Positions 5,600 through 12,493 of a DNA stretch of 13,217 bases are shown piece by piece (the first letter of the stretch is position 1; each line of letters begins with the position of its first letter). The position numbers and the translations under genes were made by a program. The stretch comes from CBDUQI01 sp965369325 (GTDB lineage Bacteria > Pseudomonadota > Gammaproteobacteria > Steroidobacterales > JBCBZW01), in the NCBI GenBank assembly GCA_965369325.1, contig CBDUQI010000160.1:1-13217 (forward strand). Reading direction: 5' to 3'. The notes under the pieces were generated by a model. That model worked only from the letters and a program-made list of their open reading frames with translations. It was not told the DNA's origin and made no database searches.

Positions 5600-6146
5600 A
5601 AACAATCTCTACCCGGCGGTTCTGCGCCCACGACTGTTCATTATCACCCAGGTTGTTCGGGCGTTCCTCGCCAAAACTCACGGTGGACATCTGGCTGGCT
5701 GATGCGCCCTGCAAGCGCAGTGCCTGGCGTACGGCCTGTGCGCGACGCTCGCCCAGACCAATGTTGTACTCGCGCGATCCTCGCTCGTCCGCATGCCCTT
5801 CCAAGCGCGCCACCACTTGCGGGTTGTTGGCCATGTACTGAGCGTGCTCCGCAATGATGCGGTTGTACTGGCCGCGGATATCGCTACGATCAAACTCAAA
5901 ATAGATCACGTTCTGTTCGGCGGTGAAACCACCATCGCCGTAACCGTCACCGGATGTGTCCGGAATATCACTGCCGCTGAAGCCGTTGTCGTTACCCAGC
6001 CCGCTGCTACCGGAGGTATCCACCGGCGCTGGGGTCACAGGCACATCGGTGCGGCCATCATCCGTCGGAATCTCTTGCGATTTGGTGCATCCCCCAACTA
6101 ACAAAGCGGTGGCAGTAAGCAGTGAAAGAACGTTCAATAACCTCAT
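5589..6146 (-). CDS. pal: Peptidoglycan-associated lipoprotein Pal
   Basis: Pal is an outer-membrane lipoprotein that binds peptidoglycan and TolB and tethers the outer membrane to the wall at the septum. The 185-residue precursor has a lipobox LVGGC ending at Cys20, with Thr at +2. A low-complexity Asp/Ser/Gly linker follows (about 29-72). The C-terminal OmpA-like domain, about 75-185, contains VIYFEFDRSDI, LEGHADERGSREYNIGLGERRA and NRRVEIVYVR, the segments that form the diaminopimelate-binding pocket. The ATG at 6146 is preceded by GGAG with 8-nt spacing. An 86-nt gap with a hairpin separates it from tolB, so it may be separately tuned. Its stop overlaps the cpoB start. The linker is more acidic and Gly-rich than I expect. 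Confidence 0.97.
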   Translation of the reverse strand: MRLLNVLSLLTATALLVGGCTKSQEIPTDDGRTDVPVTPAPVDTSGSSGLGNDNGFSGSDIPDTSGDGYGDGGFTAEQNVIYFEFDRSDIRGQYNRIIAEHAQYMANNPQVVARLEGHADERGSREYNIGLGERRAQAVRQALRLQGASASQMSTVSFGEERPNNLGDNEQSWAQNRRVEIVYVR

Positions 6147-6182
6147 GAGTGTGTCTCCGGCCGTCTCATGTCAAAATCCAAC

Positions 6183-6200
6183 CGTGCCTGCTCCGGCACG
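6183..6200 (-). other. Stem-loop in the tolB-pal gap
   Basis: The arms CGTGCC and GGCACG (6 bp) enclose a 6-nt loop in the only sizeable gap inside the tol-pal cluster. On the minus strand it is followed by GTTGGATTTT, not a clean U-tract. A perfect TTGACA at 6174-6169 follows, but no -10 box lies at the right distance. It may be a partial terminator or an mRNA processing or stability element raising pal levels. Confidence 0.4.
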
Positions 6201-6232
6201 AATCCAAATTAGTCGCAACCCACCACCCCGGC

Positions 6233-7648
6233 TTACCGGCGCGGTGGCAGCGGGCCCCACACGGGTTCGCGCACTTCGCCGCCGATCGAGGCCAGGCGCT
6301 GCTGCACCGAGCCGTCGGTAGAGACGGCCGCGAGTACGCCACGCCCGTTTTCCTGGGTGGCGTAGATAATCATACTGCCGTTGGGCGCAAAACTGGGACT
6401 CTCATCCAGCCGCCCGTTGGTCAACACCTGCAACGCGCGATTGTTCTGGTCGAACACCGCGATGCGATAGTTGCCGCCATCGTTGTGTACCAGGGCCAGC
6501 AGGCGCTCGTCCGGTGATGGCCTTGGGCGGGCATTGTAACTGCCCTCGAAGGTTAAACGCTTAGGCTTGCCACCAAAAATATCAGCTTTGTATACCTGCG
6601 GGCCGCCGCTGCGGTCAGAGGTAAAGTACAAATTACGCCCGTCACGAGACCACGCGGCCTCGGTATCGATCGCCGCGTTGCGGGTCACACGCACCAGCTC
6701 GCTGGTGGCGAGATTTAGCACATGCACGTCCAGATTACCCTTGTCGTCCGACAGCGTCAGCGCCAGTTTGTGCCCGTCAGGCGACCAGGCCGGCGCCCCA
6801 TTGACCCCGGCGCGCGAGGACACCGCGCGCTGCTCGCCGGTCTGCAGGGTTTGCACATACACCTCAGACTTATTGTTGCGGAACGAGACAAACGCGAGCC
6901 GGTGCCCTTCCGGCGACCAGGCGGGCGACATAATCGGCTGGTCGGATTCAAAGATCTGCCGCGCGTTCTCACCATCTGCATCCGCCACAAACAGCCGATA
7001 CTGCTCACCGGCGCTGCCGCGCTCGAAAGTGATGTAAGCGACGCGGGTGGAGAACGCGCCCGGCACGCCGGTCAACGCTTCGAAGATACGGTCCGCGACA
7101 GCGTGAGCAGCCGCACGCATCCGCGCCGGCGGGCTGGTAATGCGATACCCCAACAGTTGCTCGCCCCTAAACGGGTCGAACACCTGGAACTGAATGTCCA
7201 TATCGCCGTCATCGCGCGGGCTGATGCGCCCAACCACCACCGCCTCAACACTCAGCAGACGCCAGTCCTGAAAGTTCATGTCGTTGCCGCTGGTGGGACG
7301 GGAGATCATGTCGTTGCGGGCAATGGGGGCAAACTGACCACTGCGTAACAGGTCCGCCTGAACCACTTCGGCCACATCGTACGGGGCAGGCCCAACACCC
7401 GTCCAACCGAACGGCACGATGGCCACGGGTGCAGCGTTCTGCATTCCCTCGGTGATCTCAATGACCAATTGCGCGTGCGCCTGATGTGCGGGTGCAAGTG
7501 CGAGCCCGGCACCGCATATGGCCATCGCCATCGCATGGGCACACACGGTGCATGCCCAACGTACAGGCGAGCGCGTTGCCCGGGTTTTGACTTTGGCGCA
7601 TCCGCTGCGCGCAGTAACGACTGGTATTTGTTTCAACAAAGGGTTCAC
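6233..7648 (-). CDS. tolB: Periplasmic Tol-Pal protein TolB (beta-propeller)
   Basis: TolB is the soluble periplasmic partner of Pal and is displaced by TolA. After the export signal, an N-terminal domain (about 60-200: PVAIVPFGWTG, VVQADLLRSGQFAPI, AVVVGRISP) is followed by a beta-propeller with repeated WSPEGHRLAFVS, WSPDGHKLALTL, WSRDGRNLYFTSDRSGGPQVY and FAPNGSMIIYAT blades. The signal core is AMAMAICGAGLALAPAHQAHA, with probable cleavage after Ala59. If translation starts at the GTG at 7648, an unusually long n-region of about 35 residues precedes it. That GTG overlaps the tolA stop as GTGA, favouring coupled reinitiation. ATG codons at residues 40 and 42 are alternatives but would leave no basic n-region. 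The gene sits in the standard tolA-tolB-pal order. Confidence 0.97.
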   Translation of the reverse strand: MNPLLKQIPVVTARSGCAKVKTRATRSPVRWACTVCAHAMAMAICGAGLALAPAHQAHAQLVIEITEGMQNAAPVAIVPFGWTGVGPAPYDVAEVVQADLLRSGQFAPIARNDMISRPTSGNDMNFQDWRLLSVEAVVVGRISPRDDGDMDIQFQVFDPFRGEQLLGYRITSPPARMRAAAHAVADRIFEALTGVPGAFSTRVAYITFERGSAGEQYRLFVADADGENARQIFESDQPIMSPAWSPEGHRLAFVSFRNNKSEVYVQTLQTGEQRAVSSRAGVNGAPAWSPDGHKLALTLSDDKGNLDVHVLNLATSELVRVTRNAAIDTEAAWSRDGRNLYFTSDRSGGPQVYKADIFGGKPKRLTFEGSYNARPRPSPDERLLALVHNDGGNYRIAVFDQNNRALQVLTNGRLDESPSFAPNGSMIIYATQENGRGVLAAVSTDGSVQQRLASIGGEVREPVWGPLPPRR

Positions 7649-8598
7649 TTCGGGTTAAATTTCAATGTTAAGTACTGTTGGAACAGCGACGGGTCGTCCG
7701 GTGGCGGCAACGGCGAGGCCTTAAACACTGCCGCCTCAATTGAACGCATCACCGCCGCATCCCCGTTACACTCACCAATTTTTACTTCCACGACTTCGCC
7801 ACCGGGAATTTGCCGCACCGACACGTCGCACGCAAGTCCTGCGGTAGCCGACGGCGGGCGCACCCAGTTGCGCTGAATCTTCTGTTTGATCAGCTCCTGC
7901 CAGCGAGCCAGCAGGCCCGAATCGGCTGCCTCGCGCGCCTGCTCCTCTTCGGAGATCGCGGCCAGCAACTGATCCTGCAACTCGGCCTCACGCCGTGCCT
8001 GCGCCTCAGCCTCGGCTTTGCGCTTGGCCTCTGCGGCCGCCTCGGCCTGGCGCTTGGCTTCTGCTTTCGCTTCGGCCTCGCGCCGCTTCGCCTCCGCAGC
8101 TTCGCGCTCTACTTCCAGTGCGGCGAGTCGTTTCTCTTCGGCCACCTGCTGCGCTTTCAATTCTGCCTGGCGCTCACGAGCGGCGTCCTCTTCGCGCTTG
8201 CGATCCGCCTGGCGCTGAGCCGCCTCCTGCGCCTGCTTCTCCTGCTCCAGCTTTAGCTGCCGCGCCTGTTGCTCGCGCTCACGGGCCACCTGCTCCAGCC
8301 GCTGCTCTTCGAGCACACGTGCCTCGCGTGCGGCATCCGCCTCATCACGCAGACGTTGCTGCTCGGCGTCCTGCTCGCGCTGATACTGCGCCTCCAGATC
8401 GTCAAGGCGCTGCATTTCTTCCCGGATCCGCGTCTCGTCCACCACGGTCGCCTCAATCGCCAGCACCGGGGGCGGCGGGCTGAGCACCGGCGTGCTGAAC
8501 GCGACGCTAATGCTCACCAGCCCTAACAGCGCCGCATGCAGCAGCAGCGCATAGAACCACGGCAGCACCTGTTTGGTAATGAGGTTATCCGCTTGCAT
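7645..8598 (-). CDS. tolA: TolA, inner-membrane spanning link of the Tol-Pal system
   Basis: TolA spans the periplasm and carries energy from TolQR to TolB-Pal. It has three parts. Residues about 12-34 form a membrane anchor (LPWFYALLLHAALLGLVSIS). Then comes a long Ala/Glu/Arg/Lys/Gln-rich helix, about 55-227, with AEAKR-type repeats. A compact TonB-like C-terminal domain, about 228-317, follows (LLARWQELIKQKIQRNW, then ACDVSVRQIPGGEVVEVKIGEC). The two Cys of that domain (257 and 277) match the disulfide position in E. coli TolA. I chose the ATG at 8598; a GTG immediately before it at 8601 is also in frame. The gap to tolR is 13 nt. It is shorter than E. coli TolA (421 residues) because the helical stalk is shorter. 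Confidence 0.96.
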   Translation of the reverse strand: MQADNLITKQVLPWFYALLLHAALLGLVSISVAFSTPVLSPPPPVLAIEATVVDETRIREEMQRLDDLEAQYQREQDAEQQRLRDEADAAREARVLEEQRLEQVAREREQQARQLKLEQEKQAQEAAQRQADRKREEDAARERQAELKAQQVAEEKRLAALEVEREAAEAKRREAEAKAEAKRQAEAAAEAKRKAEAEAQARREAELQDQLLAAISEEEQAREAADSGLLARWQELIKQKIQRNWVRPPSATAGLACDVSVRQIPGGEVVEVKIGECNGDAAVMRSIEAAVFKASPLPPPDDPSLFQQYLTLKFNPK

Positions 8599-8611
8599 CA
8601 CTCACGGCGCG

Positions 8612-9055
8612 TTACGGCGCCCCCGGAATCTCCGGCGCCTCGGTCATAAACCCAATTTTCTCGGCACCGGCTTTTTGTAGCAATACCATAGCGGTGATCA
8701 CACGACCGTAGTCGACTGTCTCGTCGCCACGCACCAGCACCGGCGTCTCCGGGCTACGGCGCATCACCGCGGCGGCAATTGCCAGCGCAGTCCCCTCGTC
8801 CACCGGCGAGTTCTTTCGATCACCCACATTGAGATAAAAACTGCCATCCGCGGTCACGCTCAACACCAGCGGCTCGTTGTTGCGAATCTGCTCGTCATCT
8901 AACGGTTCGGCCGCCGCCTTGGGCAGTTCCACTTCAACGCCCTGGGTGAGCAGCGGTGCGGTGATCATAAAAATAATCAACAGCACCAGCATCACATCAA
9001 TGTAAGGCACCACATTAATGTCGCCCATCAGCCTTCGTTTGTTTGCTTTCGCCAT
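8612..9055 (-). CDS. tolR: Inner-membrane proton-channel subunit TolR
   Basis: TolR forms, with TolQ, the proton-driven stator that energises TolA; it belongs to the ExbD/TolR family. The 147-residue protein has a short basic cytoplasmic start (MAKANKRRLMGDINVVP) and one membrane helix (about 18-36). The essential Asp20 is in YIDVMLVLLIIFM and corresponds to Asp23 of E. coli. A periplasmic domain ends with VLLQKAGAEKIGFMTEAP. The ATG at 9055 follows the tolQ stop by 12 nt, with AGGG upstream. Nothing unusual is visible. Confidence 0.97.
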   Translation of the reverse strand: MAKANKRRLMGDINVVPYIDVMLVLLIIFMITAPLLTQGVEVELPKAAAEPLDDEQIRNNEPLVLSVTADGSFYLNVGDRKNSPVDEGTALAIAAAVMRRSPETPVLVRGDETVDYGRVITAMVLLQKAGAEKIGFMTEAPEIPGAP

Positions 9056-9067
9056 CGCTGCGACGCC

Positions 9068-9763
9068 CTAGCTCTGTGCGCCGCGCGCACCGCTGGCGAC
9101 GTAGCGCTGCAGTATGTTTGAGAACTCGTCCATAAAACGCTCGTATCGCGATTCCAGTCGATCCACCTGGTCGGCATAGCGGTTATACGCGATCACCGCC
9201 GGGATGGCCGCGAACAATCCCATCGCCGTGGCGACCAGTGCCTCGGCAATGCCCGGAGCGACCATCGCAAGCGTGGCATGCTGCACATTTCCCAGCCCGG
9301 TAAACGCATTCATGATGCCCCAAACGGTGCCAAACAACCCGATATAGGGGCTGGTCGAACCCACCGTGGCGAGCGTGGCCAGACTCTGCTCCAGGCGGTC
9401 CACCTCTTTGGTCTGCGCCACCAGCATGGCGCGACGCGAGCTTTCCAGCACCAAATCCGCGCCCAGGGATTGCTCGCCACGCAGCCGGGCGAACTCGCGA
9501 AAACCCGCCTCAAAAATTGACTCGATCGCGCCCTTGGAACCACCCTGCCCCTGCAGGCGCTTAAACATGGTCGATAAATCGCTGCCCGACCAGAAGCTCT
9601 CCTCAAAGGTGTCGGAGATATTGCGAGCCCGGCGCAACACATGGCGTTTTTGAAAAATAATCGCCCACGACATCAGCGAGGCAGCCAGCAGCACCAGCAA
9701 TACCAATTGCACCACTATGCTGGCCTCAAGAATCAAATGAAGCAGAGAAAGATCAGAGTTCAA
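9068..9763 (-). CDS. tolQ: Inner-membrane proton-channel subunit TolQ, TTG start
   Basis: TolQ is the ExbB/MotA-type partner of TolR. Its 231 residues contain three membrane helices: about 13-36, 130-155 and 168-193. The second carries GSTSPYIGLFGTVWGIMNAF and the third ALVATAMGLFAAIPAVIAYN. Thr146 and Thr179 sit where E. coli has the functionally important Thr145 and Thr178. The start is TTG at 9763, supported by GGAG 8 nt upstream and by the TTGA overlap with the ybgC stop. No in-frame ATG or GTG would preserve the first helix. TTG starts are inefficient, so coupling to ybgC translation is likely. Confidence 0.96.
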   Translation of the reverse strand: MNSDLSLLHLILEASIVVQLVLLVLLAASLMSWAIIFQKRHVLRRARNISDTFEESFWSGSDLSTMFKRLQGQGGSKGAIESIFEAGFREFARLRGEQSLGADLVLESSRRAMLVAQTKEVDRLEQSLATLATVGSTSPYIGLFGTVWGIMNAFTGLGNVQHATLAMVAPGIAEALVATAMGLFAAIPAVIAYNRYADQVDRLESRYERFMDEFSNILQRYVASGARGAQS

Positions 9764-10167
9764 GTACTTGTCTCCAGAATCCGCTGCGGAATCGCCCGCG
9801 GCTGAAACGTTTTCACATCCAAACAGGCGCCGCGGATCACCGCTGACACCAACAACTCACCATCCGGCGTATGCCGGCGAACCTCCTGCGCGAAGCGCAC
9901 GCTGACGCGCGTCGCATCTTCAATGGCTACGGTTGCATATACCAGTTCATCGAACCGCGCGGGCCGGCGAAACGTGATATCCGCGTGGACCACTGCAAAC
10001 ATGATGCCTTCGACCGCCATCAAATCCTGTTGTTCAAACCCTTTGTCTCGCAGGTACTCGGTGCGGGCGCGTTCCATATACCGCAAATAGTTGGCGTAGT
10101 ACACCACGCCGCCGACATCGGTATCCTCGTAGTAGACGCGTATCGGCCAGGCGAACGGTGCACTCAA
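9760..10167 (-). CDS. ybgC: YbgC, hotdog-fold acyl-CoA thioesterase, TTG start
   Basis: YbgC is a 4HBT-type thioesterase at the inner face of the membrane, first gene of tol-pal clusters. It hydrolyses acyl-CoA/acyl-ACP thioesters in studied homologues; its role in Tol function is unsettled. The 135-residue protein has the active-site segment RVYYEDTDVGGVVYYANYLRYMERAR, with catalytic Asp17 equivalent to Asp18 of E. coli YbgC. The strands ADITFRRPARFDELV and TRVSVRFAQEV are also typical. The only start matching the family length is TTG at 10167, with a weak GGGG about 10 nt upstream. A 43-nt gap from ruvB holds a possible promoter, so this may begin a tol-pal transcription unit. Confidence 0.93.
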   Translation of the reverse strand: MSAPFAWPIRVYYEDTDVGGVVYYANYLRYMERARTEYLRDKGFEQQDLMAVEGIMFAVVHADITFRRPARFDELVYATVAIEDATRVSVRFAQEVRRHTPDGELLVSAVIRGACLDVKTFQPRAIPQRILETST

Positions 10168-10185
10168 TGTAGGTTAACCCCGTGG

Positions 10186-10214
10186 ATGATAAACAGAGCG
10201 CGCGCGGATTTCAG
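10186..10214 (-). promoter_or_regulatory. Possible promoter ahead of ybgC-tolQRAB
   Basis: On the minus strand CTGAAA (10214-10209, 4/6) and TATCAT (10191-10186, 5/6) are spaced by 17 nt. The -35 overlaps the ruvB stop. The predicted start is roughly 12 nt before the ybgC TTG. This is the widest gap between yebC and tolB. Confidence 0.3.
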
Positions 10215-11275
10215 TTCGGATCGTCCGCTTCAGCGTCGCCGAACAGCGACAATGATGCCTCGCGATCCGCGGAGACCGGCGGCGCCAGACCAAAGCTGCG
10301 ATACGCTTTTTTAGTCGCCATGCGTCCACGCGCGGTACGCATGATGTAGCCCTGCTGAATAAGATAAGGCTCAAGCACGTCCTCGATGGTGCCGCGTTCT
10401 TCACCGACCGCCGCTGCCAAGCTGTCGACGCCCACTGGGCCGCCGTCGAATTTTTCGATGATGGTGCTTAGCAGTTTGCGATCCATCACATCAAACCCGC
10501 GGGCATCCACGTCCAGCATACCCAGTGCCTCTTCGGCCACCTTAGTATCAATGCGCCCGTCGGCCATCACCTGGGCGAAGTCGCGCACACGACGCAACAA
10601 ACGATTGGCAATACGCGGCGTGCCGCGTGAGCGGGCGGCAATTTTCTCAGCGCCCTCGTCGCTGATGAGCACTTCCAAAATACGCGCGGAGCGAATCACA
10701 ATTTTGGTCAGATCAGCGGTGTCGTAAAACTCCAGCCGCTGCACGATGCCAAAGCGGTCGCGCAACGGTGAGGTGAGCAGTCCCGCGCGCGTTGTGGCCC
10801 CCACCAGCGTAAACGGCGGCAGGTCCAGTTTGATCGCGCGGGCTCCTGGCCCTTCGCCGATCATGATGTCGATCTGATAGTCCTCCATCGCGGGGTACAA
10901 CACCTCCTCGACAACCGGACTCAGCCGATGGATCTCATCCACAAACAACACATCGTGCGGTTCAAGATTGGTTAGCAGCGCGGCGAGGTCGCCAGCGCGT
11001 TCCAGCACCGGCCCTGAGGTCTGGCGCAGGTTCACTTCCAGCTCGTTCGCGATTATGTGGGCGAGCGTGGTTTTACCCAGTCCCGGGGGCCCGAAGATCA
11101 ACACGTGATCCAGCGCTTCGCCACGACCGCGTGCGGCCCGGACGAAAATATCCAGTTGCCGGCGCATGCTGCGCTGGCCGACAAACTCATCAAACCGGGC
11201 CGGGCGGATTGCGCGCTCCACGGCCACATCTTCCGCACTGGCTCCAGCGGTAATCAGGCGCTCGGCATCATCCAT
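10211..11275 (-). CDS. ruvB: Holliday junction branch-migration motor RuvB
   Basis: RuvB is the hexameric AAA+ ATPase that, loaded by RuvA, pumps DNA through Holliday junctions. The 354-residue protein has the N-terminal RPARFDEFVGQ segment (24-34) and Walker A GPPGLGKTT (62-70). Walker B is VLFVDEIHR (109-117), sensor 1 lies in VGATTRAG, and the arginine finger Arg172 is in SPLRDRFGIVQRLEFY. Sensor 2 is in SRGTPRIANRLLRRVRDFA. A winged helix at about 265-335 (GPVGVDSLAAAVGEERGTIEDV, then GYIMRTARGR) binds DNA. The ATG at 11275 is preceded by GGGAGGGG with 6-nt spacing, itself overlapping the ruvA stop. A short acidic tail follows the wing. Confidence 0.98.
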   Translation of the reverse strand: MDDAERLITAGASAEDVAVERAIRPARFDEFVGQRSMRRQLDIFVRAARGRGEALDHVLIFGPPGLGKTTLAHIIANELEVNLRQTSGPVLERAGDLAALLTNLEPHDVLFVDEIHRLSPVVEEVLYPAMEDYQIDIMIGEGPGARAIKLDLPPFTLVGATTRAGLLTSPLRDRFGIVQRLEFYDTADLTKIVIRSARILEVLISDEGAEKIAARSRGTPRIANRLLRRVRDFAQVMADGRIDTKVAEEALGMLDVDARGFDVMDRKLLSTIIEKFDGGPVGVDSLAAAVGEERGTIEDVLEPYLIQQGYIMRTARGRMATKKAYRSFGLAPPVSADREASLSLFGDAEADDPN

Positions 11276-11288
11276 GCACTACCCCTCC

Positions 11289-11894
11289 CTATTTGCCCGG
11301 TCCGCGCAGCGCCTGGCGTACCCGTTCCGCCGTGCCCAGCGTTTTGTCCGCCACCTGCTTCAGCATCCGTTGCGCTTCGGCGGGCTTGTAGCCCAGCGCC
11401 AGCAATGCATCGAAGGCCTCTCGTTCGCTGCCAGCAGCAAGGCCCGCTGCCGCTGGTGCATTCGATCCGGCCACCGCTGCGGCGAAGCCACCTTTTTTCA
11501 ATCGATCGCGCATTTCGACAATCAACCGCTGTGCGGTCTTCTTGCCAATGCCGGGCACACGGGTGAGGCGTGCCTCATCTTCGTCTTCGATGTACTGCAC
11601 AAAACCGGCCACGCTGATGCCGGAGAGGATCGCCAGCGCAACACGCGCGCCTACCCCGGAGACTTTCAGCAGGCTGCGAAACAAGCTGCGCTCATCCTCA
11701 GTACGAAACCCGTACAGATTGTGCGCGTCCTCACGCACGGCAAGATGGGTCAGCAACAACACCTCCTCACCCACCGAAGGCAGCTCTGCGCAGGTGGACA
11801 TGGGGGCTTCAAGCTCGTATCCCACGCCGTGTACCTCAATCACCAGTTCCGGCGGTTTAAGACCCACCAGTTTGCCGCGCAAGTACCCGATCAC
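11289..11894 (-). CDS. ruvA: Holliday junction recognition protein RuvA, GTG start
   Basis: RuvA tetramers bind four-way junctions and recruit RuvB. The 201-residue protein has the OB-fold domain I (MIGYLRGKLVGLKPPELVIEV, then LLTHLAVREDAHNLYGF). Domain II has two helix-hairpin-helix motifs, SGVGARVALAIL and VPGIGKKTAQRLIVE. After an Ala/Gly-rich flexible linker (about 137-155) comes the RuvB-binding domain III (EREAFDALLALGYKPAEAQRML). The GTG at 11894 overlaps the ruvC stop as GTGA and has GGAGG 8 nt upstream, so the start is well supported. No LexA box was looked for beyond the window edge. Confidence 0.98.
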   Translation of the reverse strand: MIGYLRGKLVGLKPPELVIEVHGVGYELEAPMSTCAELPSVGEEVLLLTHLAVREDAHNLYGFRTEDERSLFRSLLKVSGVGARVALAILSGISVAGFVQYIEDEDEARLTRVPGIGKKTAQRLIVEMRDRLKKGGFAAAVAGSNAPAAAGLAAGSEREAFDALLALGYKPAEAQRMLKQVADKTLGTAERVRQALRGPGK

Positions 11895-12493
11895 ACGTGC
11901 CGCCTCCGGCGTGAGCCGCGCCGGCTACCGCCGGTGCGCCCGCCCGCACCAAAGGCATCGCTGGCGCTGCCGATGGCCGCCATCGTATTACGCATGTGAG
12001 CATGGCACAGCGCTATCGCCAGCGCGTCAGCGGCGTCGGCCTGCGGTGTCTTGGGCAGCCCAAGCAACATCCGGATCATCATCTGCACCTGGGTTTTATC
12101 CGCGCCACCACTGCCGACGACGGATTGCTTAACCTGCCGTGCGGCATACTCGTGCACCGCCAGCCCGCCACTGTTAAAGGTGCCGCAGAGGGCGGCCCCG
12201 CGCGCCTGTCCCAGCTTGATCGCGCTGTCGACATTATGGGCAACAAACACCTGCTCGATCGCGGCCTCATCTGGCTGGTAACGCACGACCAGATCGGCCA
12301 CACCGGTAAATATCTCATGCAGGCGTCCAGCAAAATCCTCGCCGGTGGTGCGAATGCAGCCGTTTGCGACGTGCACCGTTTTAGCGCCAAGCACGTCAAT
12401 CACTCCGAATCCGGTGATGCGTGATCCTGGGTCGATGCCTAAGATTCTTACCGGCCCGGTACCCGCCGCCGACTTAAGCTCAGACTCACTCAC
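11891..12493 (-). CDS. ruvC: Holliday junction endonuclease RuvC, GTG start, basic C-terminal tail
   Basis: RuvC is the dimeric resolvase that cuts Holliday junctions processed by RuvAB. The acidic catalytic set is visible: Asp21 in GIDPGSR, Glu80 in AAIEQVF, and Asp153 and Asp156 in QADAADALAIALCH, matching Asp7, Glu66, Asp138 and Asp141 of E. coli. The start GTG at 12493 overlaps the yebC stop as GTGA. It adds about 14 residues ahead of the usual N-terminus and no clear Shine-Dalgarno is present, so a later start is conceivable. The C-terminus extends past the core as a Gly/Ser/Arg tail ending SRRGSRRRRHV, more basic and longer than in E. coli, probably aiding DNA binding. Confidence 0.97.
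   Translation of the reverse strand: MSESELKSAAGTGPVRILGIDPGSRITGFGVIDVLGAKTVHVANGCIRTTGEDFAGRLHEIFTGVADLVVRYQPDEAAIEQVFVAHNVDSAIKLGQARGAALCGTFNSGGLAVHEYAARQVKQSVVGSGGADKTQVQMMIRMLLGLPKTPQADAADALAIALCHAHMRNTMAAIGSASDAFGAGGRTGGSRRGSRRRRHV

Noticed and set aside
6169..6174. Perfect TTGACA on the minus strand before pal
   Set aside because: No -10-like hexamer lies 16-18 nt downstream, and that spacing would fall on the pal ribosome-binding site and start codon.
7810..8526. Long plus-strand open frames opposite tolA
   Set aside because: They are mirror images of the Ala/Glu/Arg repeat codons of the TolA stalk, have Leu/Ala/Arg-rich low-complexity composition and no recognisable motif.
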